Below, one piece after another: positions 1 through 10,857 of a stretch of 64,000 nt of DNA (position 1 is its first letter; each line of letters begins with the position of its first letter). Made by a program: the position numbers and the translations under genes. Under the pieces are notes generated by a model, which was not told where the DNA came from, did not search any database, and saw only the letters and a list, made by a program, of their open reading frames with translations. Source of the DNA: Dryocosmus kuriphilus (lineage: Eukaryota > Arthropoda > Insecta > Hymenoptera > Cynipidae); assembly GCA_038277395.1 (NCBI GenBank), contig CM076193.1:175934711-175998710 (forward strand). Direction: 5' to 3'.

Positions 1-1900
1 AAAAATCGAACATATGGTAGATGACAGTTTTCTCGAATAATTTATTTATAATAATTAACTAGATGAAGGAACTTCATGTACAAAAAAATTTTTGTTCCTC
101 GAGTGTAAGCTTACTAATCCTATATGCTTCTTCAGTCTCAGAGAAATCCGTATCACCAGTTCGTGTCTTCTGCTTGCAAGGAAACAAAAAGCAAATCTTT
201 CTGCCTGTTTCCAAAAATCACAACTCTGTCTGTATTATAGATTGAGTTACTACTGCCTGTTGGAGTTTCGTTGACTTCATCTGTGGTCAATGGGTAAACC
301 TTGCCTTCTACAGTGTCAAATACCGTGCGCAATCCTTCCATGTTGTATATTCCACGAAGAATCGTATTAGCAATCAATATTGCAAGGTTGTCACCATCGG
401 ATGTTGTTAGTACTCTTTGTGTTGCGGTTGACATGGGACGAAAGCGAACACGTCCTGCAGTCAATTGAACTGGTGCGTCGGTAGGAAAATCGTATTTTCC
501 AATTTCGAATAGCTGATTCGGATTCATTTTTGGAATTAGCCGAATAAATTCAAGGTCGTCAGTATGAAAATCTCGACATCCTGACGAGACAAGGGTGTGT
601 AACGAGGAGGAGATATGGACCTATAATCAGGAGGAGACCTGGACCTGTAACGAAGATTAAACGTGACAGAAGAAGACCTGCCAGGAGAAAACCTGCCAGG
701 AGAGTAATGAGGTCTAGAACGAGGTACACCAGGAATTTCGGCGCCATTAGGTAAACAGCCGAACTGTGAACTAAAGTCTGCAACAAAAAACAGAAGATTA
801 ATGTTTCTTGCAGTGCATACTTTGTTTTTATATCACAAACCGTTTGTGATAAACCAATATGATGACACAGAACACTACTTGATAGTGACTTTCAGTATAA
901 TTATAACGATGCTTTTGTTCGCAATATTTGATCCGCAATTTTTAGCATTTAAGTTCTGACGCCCAATTCGTAATCAGCGAGGCGGAAAACTGTTCGATAG
1001 AGATTTCTGATGTAATCGGGGTGATGAAGCATCTGGTGCTTACACTATTAGCACCCAATACTGCCTCAATGTTGTACTGATATTTCCGCATTGTTGGCAA
1101 CATTGACGGCCTTTTTGTACTTTCAGTTTGGAATGTTCTAATCTGCTGACGCGCTAGACAAATTCTGCTGCCAGATTCGAATTCAGGAACATGTTTTATT
1201 GAATCGTGATTATAACAATAACAATCCCTCTCGAAGGAATAAAAATCGAAAAAAACAAAAACTACTTATAAATTATCTAAACTCAAAGACACATTTAACA
1301 TCCAATATCAAAATTCAAGTTAAAAGCTTCTGAAGAAAGCAAACCAGCTCTCTGATCAAATTTGGAGCAACAGAAAGCAAAGTGGAGGGCAAAAGAAGAC
1401 GACCATTCAAGTTCCCTTCCTTCTTTTATTTTATTTACCATAAGGGAGGAGATTTGTGGTTGATTACCTTCATTTTGGCCCCTTCTTCTTTGTCTTCCTT
1501 TTTTAATTTTGCTAAAGACGTTTTTTCATGTGTTGCTCCAAATTTGATCGGAGAGCTGGTTTGTTTTCCGCACAAAATTTTAATTTGAAGTACCAAATTC
1601 TGCAATTATTAATTTTTTTTTACCTTTATCTATCTCTCCATGTTACCTATTAATGTTAAAAAGGACCAGATTCTGAACTTCTGCCTAGAATTTCATGAAT
1701 ATCATTCATATTTAAATATGTAAATAAATGGTTACAGTCGTTATGAGCAAGAGAGTAATAAGGATATAATCGGATTGCTTCTTCTATTTCCAGTCGAGAG
1801 TGAAGACTTAAAAAACATGATAATTCGGAATGGAAGCCTCGACAGAGATAACGTGTTGTGTCAACAAGAACCTCCAACAACAAACATTATTCTATTCAAA
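1..1900. repeat. Segmental-duplication unit A (distal part)
   Basis: This stretch is a diverged third copy of DNA that also occurs at 25100-25190 plus 31758-36860 (unit B) and at 58425-60560 (unit C), all in the same orientation. The shared landmarks come in the same order: a motif near 20 reading gatgacagttttctcgaata, the minus-strand exon, a block reading gcgaggcggaaaac near 980, and a block around 1340-1560 that holds the phrase ccagctctctgatcaaattt. Similarity to unit B ends near 1900, where AAATAAA-type repeats begin. Outside the exon I see no coding signal. A run of short ORFs at 1382-1588 and 1656-1883 is not preserved in the other copies. Confidence 0.85.
153..777 (-). pseudogene. BEN-like exon, unit A copy (frameshifted)
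   Basis: This is the unit A copy of the exon that is intact at 31796-32445. On the minus strand the exon follows an acceptor-like tract ending TTGTTGCAG at 786-778, as in the other two copies. Its first part encodes a serine/proline/arginine-rich linker with motifs such as RSRSPP. A one-base deletion near 565 breaks the frame just before the segment TDDLEFIRLIPK. The downstream frame is open from 527 to 153 and contains ILRGIYNMEGL and VYPLTTDEVNETP. The last 25 or so residues differ from the B and C tails, so the C-terminus is also altered. The BEN-like label is tentative and rests only on the spacing of the LLRGIY-like and PLTxxEVN-like segments. It is probably non-functional as it stands. 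Confidence 0.6.
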
Positions 1901-1918
1901 ACGAATGTACAGACCATG

Positions 1919-2035
1919 TAAAACGCTATGGAATAAAATGAATAAAATAAATGAAAGAAAATAAAATAGGGTAGGATAGAACCAAATGAATAAAATAACA
2001 GAAAATCAAATAAATGAAAGCAAAATAAAGTAGAA
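1919..2035. repeat. AAATAAAATGAATA-type simple repeat
   Basis: A run of degenerate ATAAAATAAA pentamer-like units starts exactly where similarity to units B and C stops. The long minus-strand ORFs here (for example 1861-2043) consist of F, Y, L and S codons read from the repeat and are not genes. Confidence 0.8.
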
Positions 2036-2397
2036 AATTTCAATAAATATTTTTTTTTTCACTATTACACATATATATCAGTACGAAAAAAGCGCGGTCA
2101 TAATTTCAACAAAACAGATTTAAATATAAGGAATATTTTGTAAGAAAGAGAAGTGGCAAGCAACATTGACAAATTGACATTCGAAGTTCGAGTACGAATG
2201 GTAATCTGAAGATGAGAAATGCCCAAACATAGGTGAAGATGTGCAAGGCTTGCGCACGTAGGTGAATATGTGTAATATTCACCCATGTAGGTGAGTGGAT
2301 CATGAGTCTTACCTGGAAATCAACCGCTGCTACCACTCAATGAAATAAAATGTATAACAAATAAAATGAAAAAAAATAAAATAAAATGAAACCCTTC

Positions 2398-2468
2398 TCA
2401 AAGACTAATAAAACTCCTGCACTCTATATATGTTTTGAAAATTTCAATAAATATTTTTTTATACACTA

Positions 2469-2531
<63 letters not shown>

Positions 2532-2720
2532 TTCATACACATTGTTACTATCTTGACTTCATCCAATGATGATTCCTACATTTAAAAAAATAAAATTGTT
2601 AAATCTACCCACTCCCTCTTCACTTAATTTTAACTTAGTTTATCAATAAACTCTCTTTAAAAACATTTTCTTATATTCTCACTTTGAATATTCGCGCGCT
2701 TTATCTTACCAGCAAAATCT
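2398..2720. repeat. About 300-bp repeat, copy 1 (contains (TA)n)
   Basis: The block from the phrase gaaaatttcaataaatattt through the phrase attcgcgcgctttatctta is repeated at 4205-4449 with scattered substitutions. Copy 1 has a (TA)n expansion at 2470-2527, while copy 2 has only a short tatatatat stub at 4248-4256. No ORF is conserved between the copies. Confidence 0.8.
2470..2527. repeat. (TA)n microsatellite
   Basis: About 29 uninterrupted TA dinucleotides are seen directly. The tract is much shorter in the paralogous repeat near 4250. Confidence 0.97.
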
Positions 2721-2734
2721 TACCTTACTCTTCG

Positions 2735-3380
2735 ATCTACCTTACCTACCTCAGCTAGAATTTTTGAACTTAATGCATGTTGCTTGGAGGGGATAATCAT
2801 GAAATTAAATAAATAAAACGATATAAAGTAAAATAAAAAATAATAATACAAAATGGAATAAAATAAAACAAAATAAAATGAAATAAAGTAAAATAAAGCA
2901 AAATGAAATAAAATAAAGCATAATGAAAAAATATATATAATAGAGTAGAATAAAATAAAATAAAAAACAGAAAAGCGAAATAGAAAAGGTAGATTCGTGT
3001 CAGGGTAATTACCTCGGTCGATATGTCAGGGATACCTTATCTTAATATTCAATCTCCCTCACCTACCTTTGCTAGAATCTTTGAACTTGAGGCATGTTGC
3101 TTGGAGGGGACATTCGTGAAATAAAATAAATAAAATGATATAAAGTAAAATAAAAGAGAATAAAACAAAATAGAATAAAATAAAATAAAATGAAATAAAG
3201 TAAAATAAAAAACAGAAAAACAACAAAATGAAAAATGCAGATTCATGTCAGGGGATTAGCCTCGGTCGATATGTCAGGTATATACATTACCTTCATTTCC
3301 GATCTACCTGACCTACCTTAGCTAGAATCTTTGTACTTGATGCAGGTTGCTTGGAGGGGATATGCTTAAATTCTAACCTG
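2735..3380. repeat. Diverged tandem repeats with AAATAAAATA spacers
   Basis: A roughly 110-bp sequence containing the phrases ctagaatctttgaacttga and gttgcttggaggggat recurs at about 2745, 3058 and 3313. The first two copies are followed by 80-190 bp of AAATAAAATA-type repeat. The phrase cctcggtcgatatgtcagg precedes the second and third copies. The period is about 280-310 bp. No gene is visible. Confidence 0.75.
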
Positions 3381-3599
3381 CATGTACGCAGCAATAAGCG
3401 ATGGTGGCTTTTGTAATCTCTATACGAGAAACCTTCTGCGCATGCCTCAGTTTCCGACGCCGGTGTTTGCCTCGGTTAGCATCACCCTCAGTCCCTTCTT
3501 GAAATTATAATATATCAGACTCTTCTTTTCTAAAATACATTTTCTATTAACACTTATCCTATAGCTTCCCACAAAGTGACTTAGTTTGAATTACAAATT

Positions 3600-4112
3600 T
3601 TTTAAATAAAATAAATCAAGTAAATAAAATAAATATATAATTTGGTGAAAGTTTTGGCCTTAGGTCTAAAAAATGAACACGTTAAAATAAATAAAATCAA
3701 GAAAATAAGTGAAATAAATAAGATAAATAAAATAAGTAAAGTAAATCAAATAAATAAAAATTGACCCTATTAAAATAATACAACGTTTTTGAGAAAAAGT
3801 GTCTTACTCAGATACATAAACCGAACCATAATTTTGATGACATACATAAAATAAATGAAATAAATAAAATAAAAGGAATAAGTGAAATAGATAAAATGGA
3901 TAAAATAAATAAAATAAATAAAATAAATAAAATAAATAAAATAAATAAAATAAATAAAATAAATGAAATAAATGAAATCAGTAAAATAAATAAAATAAAG
4001 AAAATAAATAAAATAAATAAAACACAGAAAAGAAATAAAATTAATAAAAGAGATTAAATAAGTGAAATAAATTAAATAAATAAAATAAATAAAATATGAC
4101 CTCGGCCGATAC
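3600..4112. repeat. AAATAAAATA satellite
   Basis: This is a near-continuous array of 10-mer aaataaaata-like units, cleanest at 3897-3965. It is interrupted at 3640-3690 and 3765-3845 by short unique-looking segments. There is no coding potential beyond repeat-derived ORFs. Confidence 0.9.
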
Positions 4113-4204
4113 GTCAGGGTTCTACCACATCGACCCCGAGAATCAGCCTTATGATTTTCTCAACTTTATTAAGTGTTAAAGACTGATAAATGCCCCTGTA
4201 TTTT

Positions 4205-4449
4205 ATATATGTTGTGAAAATTTCAATAAATATCTTTATACACTAGTATATATATATCTTTCATACACATTGTTACTATTTTGACTTCACTCAGTGATAA
4301 TTCCTACATTTTCTTAAAATAATAAAATTGATGAATCTACCCACCCCTCTCAACTTAGTTTTAATTTAGTTTATCAATAAAGCCTATTTAAATACATTTT
4401 CTTACATTCTCATTTTGACATATTCGCGCGCTTTATCTTATCAGCAAAC
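4205..4449. repeat. About 300-bp repeat, copy 2
   Basis: This is the second copy of the 2398-2720 block, in the same orientation, ending at the phrase gcgcgctttatcttatcagc. It lies directly before a GC-richer stretch (4450-4540) with a small imperfect hairpin, cctagggtcctcctctagg, and a TATA-like tatttaag near 4520. Confidence 0.75.
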
Positions 4450-4605
4450 AGCGCCACTAGAGTCTGCGCACTCCAACCTAGGGTCCTCCTCTAGGTGGAA
4501 AAAGCCACACCCCGTCTATTTAAGAGTTTGGGAGTAGTTCAGGATGAATTACAATTAATCTATTGTAAAATGAAATAAGAAATCTGGTATTAGTTCCTTC
4601 ACCAA

Positions 4606-4611
4606 TTTATT
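4606..4611 (-). promoter_or_regulatory. AATAAA poly(A) signal overlapping the stop codon
   Basis: On the minus strand the stop TGA and the hexamer AATAAA share one base. This gives the 4611-4928 ORF a very compact 3' end, as is common in viral or mobile-element genes. Confidence 0.5.
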
Positions 4612-4928
4612 CATTCTTCTGTTACATAATTGAACTCAACATTGTTATAAACTCCACCTAGATACTTCATTCGCAACTTCTTCGAGACGGCGGCTTCTTG
4701 CATCTTTTCCAACATTGTAGTGTCTCTATCGAATACCATCAAGAGTCTTCCTGGTAGAAATATGGCGAAATTCTTCTCCAGTTCTGCTACAATCCTGACA
4801 CCATATTTCGTCTGGACTCGGCAGATGTTCGTCACAGCATACGTCTCATTAACAGTCAACTCAGACATCGGCTTCGTGGGGAGCAAGCTCTCCATACGAC
4901 CAATCGAATTAAGATGCGTTAGATCCAT
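4611..4928 (-). CDS. Small conserved-looking protein, 105 aa, function unknown
   Basis: A 105-residue ORF starts with ATG at 4928. Its composition is balanced, unlike the surrounding repeats. It contains the phrases LTVNETYAVTNICRVQTKYG, GVRIVAELEKNFAIFLPGR and LRMKYLGGVYNNVEFNYV. Alternating hydrophobic strands separated by turns suggest a small beta-barrel such as an OB-type fold, but this is inference from the pattern. I recall similar short proteins as multicopy arthropod ORFs of unknown role, possibly mobile-element borne; I cannot name the family. The stop codon overlaps a poly(A) signal. A second minus-strand ORF lies about 550 bp upstream (5480-6011) and may belong to the same unit. 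No frameshift is visible within it. Confidence 0.5.
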   Translation of the reverse strand: MDLTHLNSIGRMESLLPTKPMSELTVNETYAVTNICRVQTKYGVRIVAELEKNFAIFLPGRLLMVFDRDTTMLEKMQEAAVSKKLRMKYLGGVYNNVEFNYVTEE

Positions 4929-5479
4929 CTTGCTGTTCTTGGAGAGGAATTCTTGTTACAAGGTTGTGATGGTGAAGCGTTGAAAGTACTGGTGATGATT
5001 CCGCAGACTTCGGAGATGCTAGAATGAAGAAATTGTTCTGGAGACCCTACTTTTGAAGGGTGATACCCCCACCTACCTCGAACTCAGATTTCCCCACCTA
5101 CCTAGACCATCAATTGAGCGGCTGCGTAAAGAACTAAGGTGGCTTTCACTGAAATCGAACATGGAGCTAATTTAAAAATTAATATTAAAATCGAACTTAA
5201 TTTATCTTAAATCTAATTTAATATTATTATTTAAAAGTGATTAGGTTTAATTATTAAGCTAAAATAATTAATTAGTAGGAGAGGGATTTTACATAGATAT
5301 AAAATTCTCACATTTATTCAATTAAAACAATATTTATTCATAAAATCTTGAGCAAATTTTTACAAAATACAGTCTAGATTATTATAATATTATTAGTAGT
5401 ATCTACTTCATCCAAATTATTCGGAGTATAGTTAAGTGCAGGCTGGTGTGAAATATTTAGAATCCAAGTTTTGAAGACC
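4929..5479. other. AT-rich spacer between two minus-strand ORFs
   Basis: The spacer holds a pair of ccccacctacct motifs at about 5069 and 5092, then very AT-rich DNA with short direct repeats of aatttaatattatt type. I see no further gene. The first 150 bp would be the 5' flank of the 4611-4928 ORF. Confidence 0.5.
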
Positions 5480-6011
5480 ATCACATTCTGTACTGCTCAA
5501 TTGCTTGTGTGAAAAGTGTGATGACTACAAGAAATGTCAGATTCCTTGTTCATTTGCTTCAATGAAGGGCTATCAAATTCATGCAAATCTTGAATATTGA
5601 CGATAAGCTTTTCATGCCGTTTTTCTTTTGTAGAGCTTTAACATAGATTATGCGAGCACCTGCTAATGTTTCTTTAAGTATGTTTCTGACTTCTTCGTAG
5701 GGTGTATCTCTAGCATTCCACTCAATTCCATGGTAATTGTACATAAGCCATAGATTTTCGCTCTTATACCTTCCTGGTAGTGAATTCCACCTGCAGGGTG
5801 ATTCGAAGGGGAAGACTAGTAGTTGAGCATCTTCCTCGAGACGTAGTATAGCCAACTCCTTGAAGACAAAGTCGTTGTAGGATCTCTTGAAGCCTTGGAT
5901 GTCTAGGTGAACTCCATCTTGACGGGAACTAATTTTTGAGCCAGAGGCCGCTTTTTTATACTGTTTTTTAAACCCACAACCCTCGCTATTACCCCCACCA
6001 CTACCTTCCAA
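5480..6011 (-). pseudogene. Conserved insect-type ORF, about 170 aa, frameshifted C-terminus
   Basis: The open frame from 6011 to 5559 contains the phrases FVFKELAILRLEEDAQ, WNSLPGRYKSENLWLMYN, YHGIEWNARDTPYEEVR and ARIIYVKALQKKNGM. Near 5590 the frame changes. The continuation in the next frame (NIQDLHEFDSPSLKQM, then CSHHTFHTSN, a stop, and AVQNV) keeps a spaced Cys/His pattern, so I read it as the original C-terminus with one frameshift and one nonsense change. I recall this as a multicopy arthropod family of unknown function whose C-terminus carries Cys and His residues. The alternation of acidic and hydrophobic positions may suggest a nuclease-like fold, but that is speculation. The N-terminal 35 residues are low complexity (G, S, K) and may not be original. 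Confidence 0.5.
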
Positions 6012-6149
6012 CAGATAAATATCAAAATGTTTGACTTTTGAAATTGCTTCTAAGTAACTAATTCAATATTTCTTATTTGTTTTTAGTGTAAATAAGCCTA
6101 TTGTCCAACCTGGATGCATGAGCCTTCTCACAACTTGTTTATATTAACC

Positions 6150-7214
6150 GAGGAGGAGGAGGAGGAGGAGGAGGAGTAGTTTCAACATTAATTCAACATT
6201 ACATTAATATTATTTTAACATTACTATAACATTACTTTAAATATAATTTAGCATTAGTTTCGCATTACTTTATGAGGAGGAGGAGGACGATGAGGAGGAA
6301 GAAGAGGAGGAGAAGGAGGAGGAGGAGGAGTAGGAGTAGGGGAAGCTTTAACATTACTTTCACATTATATTAACATTAAATTAACATTAGTTTAACATCA
6401 CCTTAACATTACACTAACATTACTTCAGTATTAGTTTAACATTAGTTTAGCATTACTTTCACATAACTTTAACTATACTTCAACGTTAATTTAGTATTAG
6501 TTTAACGTTAATTTAACGTTAGGTTAACATTAAATTAACGTTAGTTTAACGTTACTTGAACGTTACTTTGATTTTAGTTTAACGCTACTTTAACATTACT
6601 TGAGGCGGAGAAGGAGGAAGAGGAGGAGGAGGAGGAGGTTTAACATTACTTTGACATTGCATTAACTTACTTTAACATTAGTTTAACCTTACTTTAACAT
6701 CATATTAACATTAATTTAACTTTAGTTTAACAAAAATTTAACATTAATTTAACCATACTTTAACATTAGTTTAAAATTACTTGACGATGATGAGGAGGAG
6801 GAGGAGGAGGAGTTTTAACGTTACTTTAACATTACATTAACGTCACACTAACATTACTTTAACGTTAGTTTAACGTTACTTTAGCATTACTCCAACTATA
6901 CTTTAAAGTTACTCTAACATTAGTTTAACGTTCCTTCAAAGTTAGTTTAACGTTACCTTAACGTTATTTGAACGTTACTTTAACGTTAGTTTAACTTTAC
7001 CTTAACAATACTTTAACTATACTGTAACGTTAGCTCAACGTTAGTTTAGCGTTACTTTAACATGAGTTTAATGTTACTTTAACGTTAGTTTAACGTTCGT
7101 TTAAAGTTACTTTAACGTTTCTTGTACAGGAGGAGGAGGAGGAGGAGGAGGAGGAGGGGGGGGAGGAAAAGGAGGAGGAGGATGAGGATGAGGAGGTGGT
7201 TTAACATTAGTTTA
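6150..7214. repeat. TTTAACATTA-type satellite with GGA tracts
   Basis: A 12-bp degenerate unit of the form actttaacattag repeats many dozens of times. It is broken at about 6150, 6270, 6605, 6790 and 7128 by purine tracts of (GGA)n, the last of which includes a run of nine G. There is no gene. The same pattern continues into the left arm of the foldback element, and it reappears inverted at 8640-8860 as ctcctcttcc and gttaaagtaatgttaa. Confidence 0.9.
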
Positions 7215-8860
7215 ACGTTACATTAACATTACTTTAACATTAATTTATCTTTACTTTAACATTAGTTTATCTTTACTTTAAAATTACTTTAATTATACTT
7301 TCAAATAAGTTCAACATTACTTGAAGAGAAGGGGGACGAGGAGGAGCAGTAGAAGGGGGTTCATCATTAATTTAACGTTACATTAACATTACTTTAACAT
7401 TAGTTCAACATTACTTGAGAAGGATGGGTAGGAGGAGGAGGAGAGGATAATCATTATGTATCTCAAACAAGTAGGTACCGAAATATGTTGTATACAGTTA
7501 TTATTACGTATGATAAATCATATGTTAGATGTTTCAAGAGGTGCGATGAGAAGGTGGAGTTTGGGGAGAATGATCATTTCTTAAGAGTTTATTTAAGACT
7601 CGATAATTTGAAAGACCTGAGAAATAATCTTGCATAGTAACGCATCATGTGTATGATGATGATGAGAGAGGCTTTCACCAAATTAACAAGTTACCTTGTT
7701 CCAACTCTAAAAAAGTCCCTGAAATTTCAAAAAATACAATTTGTGCAATCAAACATACCATTCTCCCTGTTCCAACTCCAAAAACCTTTCCCGGAATTTC
7801 AAAATTACAACTTGTGCAATCAGAACATACCACTCTCCCTGTTCCAGCTCTAAAAGTCCCCTGAAATTTATTTCCCCCGGCCCAGCCGATAAAAACGACA
7901 TACACTCTCCCTGTTCCAGCTCTAAAAATGTCCCCTGAAATTTCAAAAAACTACAATTTGTGCAATCAAAACATCCCATTCTCCATATTCCAGCTCTTAA
8001 AATGTCACCTGAAATTTATTTCCCCCGTCCCAGCTGATAAAAACTGAGGACTTTGAGGTGGATGAGGACCATGTTCCAGCTCATCATCCTTACCCGCCTT
8101 GTCCTCAGTTTTCATCAGCTGGGACGGGGGAAATAAATTTCAGGGGACGTCTTTAGAGCTGAAATAGGAAGAACGGGATGTTTTGATTGCACAAATTGTA
8201 GTTTTTTGAAATTTCAGTGTATGCTTTTAGAGCTGGAACAGGGAGAATGGTATGTTGTTTTTATCAGCTGGACAGGGTGAAATAAATTTCAGGGGACTGT
8301 TTTAGAGCTGGAACAGGGAGACTGGTATGCTTTGATTGCACAAATTGCAGTTTTTGAAATTTCAGGGACTTTTCTAGAGTTGTAACAAGGTAACTTGTTA
8401 ATTTGGTGAAAGCCTCTCTCATCATCACATACATATGATCCTTTGCTATGCAAGATTATTTCTCATGTCTTTCAAATTATCGAGTCTTGAATAACCTCTT
8501 AAGCAATGATCATTCTCCCCAAACTCCACCTACTCATCACACCTCTTGAACCATCTAACATATGATTTATCATGTGTAATGATGACTTTATACAACATAT
8601 CATAGTACCTTCTTGTTTGAGATTCATAATGATTATTCTCTCCTCTTCCTCCTTCCCCTCCTTCTCCAGTAATGTTGAACTAATGTTAAAGTGATGTTAA
8701 TGTAACGTTAAATTAATGATAAATCTCCTTCTACTGCTCCTCATCCTCCTCTTCCTCTTCAAGTAGTGTTGAACTAATGCTAAATTATAATTAAAGTAAT
8801 TCTAAAGTAAAGATAAACCAATGTTAAAGTAAAGATTAACTAATGTTAAAGTAATGTTTC
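7215..8860. repeat. Foldback-like palindrome, arms about 800 bp
   Basis: The left arm (about 7215-8045) is matched in inverse orientation by the right arm (about 8095-8860), with a loop of about 50 bp. Outer parts of the arms are the TTTAACATTA satellite and GGA tracts (right arm TCC). The middle parts (7441-7660 with 8425-8650) are unique-like. The inner parts hold a minisatellite of about 85 bp, with phrases cattctccctgttccagctc and ctgaaatttcaaaaa. No transposase ORF lies inside. The layout resembles Foldback-type elements, whose long inverted repeats are built from tandem units. ORFs here are repeat artefacts. Confidence 0.85.
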
Positions 8861-8879
8861 TAAGGTTTCTAAGGAACGT

Positions 8880-8955
8880 TTGAAGGTTATTTATTTAATT
8901 TATTTAATTTACTTTATTTATTATATTATTTTATTTATTTTATTTGATTTATTTG
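8880..8955. repeat. TTTATTTTATTT repeat
   Basis: A short array of ttatttaattt and ttattttattt units forms the reverse-complement counterpart of the AAATAAAATA satellites at 1.9-4.1 kb, just outside the palindrome. Confidence 0.7.
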
Positions 8956-8959
8956 ATTT

Positions 8960-9180
8960 ATTTCTAAAATTTTTAATTTGGCGCAATATGATGATCATTA
9001 GGAATCTGCATTACCAACAGTAACAGTGCGCCATCTAGTGCTGGTGGCTGGAACAACGCATTTTATTTATTTCTAAAGTTTTTAATTTGGCGCAATATGT
9101 TGACCATTAGGAATCTGCATTACCAACAGCGGCAGTGGGCGACATCTAGCGGTTACGGCAGAAACCTGCATTACCGACCA
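8960..9180. repeat. Tandem duplication of an about 110-bp unit
   Basis: Two copies share the phrase ttaatttggcgcaatatg, then aggaatctgcattaccaaca, and each holds an insulator-like motif (gcgccatctagtgc at about 9028, gcgacatctagcgg at about 9129). The following 9180-9520 region shows only short ORFs that I do not recognise. Confidence 0.75.
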
Positions 9181-9524
9181 GGGGTTATACTCACTAAAGA
9201 TAATTTAGCATGGAACAGAACCTTGCTCAGTCGGTAACCTGACTCGTATTTTAGTGGTCTGGCAGCCTCATAGCTATACTACTACGTGACTTGAACTTAA
9301 TTATGAAATATTGTTTTGTTTCTACAGCTTCATTCGAAATGTGTAATTAACTACGGGCATGGTGAAGCAATGCATCGCCGGCAATGATCAGAAGGAAGCA
9401 AGAAAATTCGAACAAAATTTTTTGATGACATATCTTATAGACGGAATACAGAATTGTGCGCAGAAAGCATTATTAAAATTTGCTTGCACAAAATTTGTCG
9501 CGATTTCAAATGATATTTCATATA

Positions 9525-10857
9525 CGAGGGCCTACCCAAAAGAAACCGAACTACTTTTGTACAAAGTTATTATTTTGATTTTTGTACAAAAAACATTTAA
9601 TTAATCTCCTTCAAAGTACTCTCCATTGGAGACAATACACTTATCTAATCTTTTATTCCATTGTTCGAAACATTTTTTAAATTCCTCTTTTGTGATGCTT
9701 GACAGCGCCTCCGTCGTTTTTTTTCCTTCACTTCAGCTACGTCCGCAAAACGCTTTCTTTTCATGTCCCTTTTCATTCGGGGGAATAAAAAAAAGTCACA
9801 GGGGGCTAAATCGTGTGAATAGGGTGGGTGAGGAACAGTGGCCACGCTATTTTTGGTCAAAAATCGGCGCACAGAAAGAGCTGTGTGAGCAGGGGCGTTG
9901 TCGTGGTGGAAAAACCAGTCCCCCGACTGCCACAAATCAGGCCTTTTCCGTCGTAAACTGTTGCGCAATCTTTTCAAGACTTCCAGGTAAAATGCCTGAT
10001 TAACTGTCTGACCCGATGGAACAAATTCTGAATGGACGACTCCTCTCACATCGAAAAAACAAATGAGCATCGTCTTAATGTTTGACCTCACCTGACGAGC
10101 TTTTTTTAGGGCGAGGCGAATTTTGAGTCTTCCATTGACTTAACTGTTGCTTAGTTTCAGGATCGTATCCATAACACCACGATTCGTCACCTGTTATGAC
10201 CTTGGAAAAAAAGTTTGGATCATTTTGGAATTCCTCCTTCAAAGCAGAGCATGCTTGCACGCGGCCTTGTTTTTGCTCTGCAGTCAGCAGTCTAGGAACA
10301 AATTTTGCAGCCACCCTTCTCATCCCCAAATCTTCCCTTAGAATTCTCTGTACTGAACTCCAACTCACGCCAGATTTCTCCACAACTTCTTCGATGGTCC
10401 TTCGTCGATCTTCCAGGATGATTTCACGAATTTTTTCAACATTTTCGTCGGTTCGGGCCGTCGAAGGACGTCCAGAGCGAGGTTGATCATCAATTGACAT
10501 TTCCCCACTTTTAAAACGAGAAAACCACTCGAACACTTGAGTTTTTCCCATAGCATCATCCTTGTAGGCCGTTTTTAACATTTGAAGAGTTTCTGTGCCC
10601 GTTTTTTCCCGAGCAGTTAGCAAAACCTCACGTTGGCACGCTGATCACGAAAACCAACCATCACAAAAAACGGCGAGCGCGCAAAGCAACAGTCACAAAA
10701 AAAAATTACACACACCAAATGCAACCTTACACAGTGATAGTAGTTAGCATACTAACTGGTGAAAAGTGCCTCTACACGCACCTACCGGCAAAAACCCGGT
10801 ACTACAACGACTCCGCTCCCAACAACATCAGTTCGGTTTCTTTTGGGTAGGCCCTCG
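9525..10857 (-). mobile_element. Mariner transposon with perfect 28-bp TIRs
   Basis: The element begins cgagggcctacccaaaagaa and ends with the exact inverse complement; the match runs 28 bp without mismatch. It is flanked by TA target duplications at 9523-9524 and 10858-10859. Its length of 1333 bp is typical of mariner. The transposase lies on the minus strand. Perfect TIRs beside a damaged gene suggest fairly recent insertion of an already defective copy or rapid decay of the ORF. It sits near the left edge of unit B. Confidence 0.95.
9645..10661 (-). pseudogene. Mariner transposase (two frameshifts)
   Basis: The product would be a cut-and-paste transposase of about 335 residues. The likely start is ATG at 10661 (MVGFRDQRANV), followed by a one-base shift near 10625 that joins to the frame containing KTGTETLQMLKTAYKDDAMG. 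The N-terminal half has the paired helix-turn-helix typical of mariner, with ARTDENVEKI and a WVNHL-like region. The first catalytic Asp is in the phrase ITGDESWCYGYDPE. A second frameshift near 10085 leads to the frame with HHDNAPAHTA (second Asp) and YSHDLAPCDFFLFP (third Asp), the DD34D pattern. The C-terminal residues are lysine/arginine-rich and may be altered. All three catalytic Asp codons are still present, but the gene cannot make a full protein as it stands. Confidence 0.9.

Noticed and set aside
1656..1883. 75-codon minus-strand ORF in unit A
   Set aside because: The paralogous stretch in unit B (36600-36830) has stops and shifts in this frame, so there is no sign of coding constraint.
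7647..7979. Overlapping ORFs on both strands
   Set aside because: They follow the period of the 85-bp minisatellite in the palindrome arm. Periodicity, not coding, keeps them open.
7215..8860. CRISPR array
   Set aside because: The repeats are not evenly spaced with unique spacers. They are tandem and mirrored, and the window is clearly eukaryotic.
9359..9604. 81-codon plus-strand ORF
   Set aside because: It runs into the mariner TIR and, with the mariner removed, the frame does not join to the ORF on the other side.
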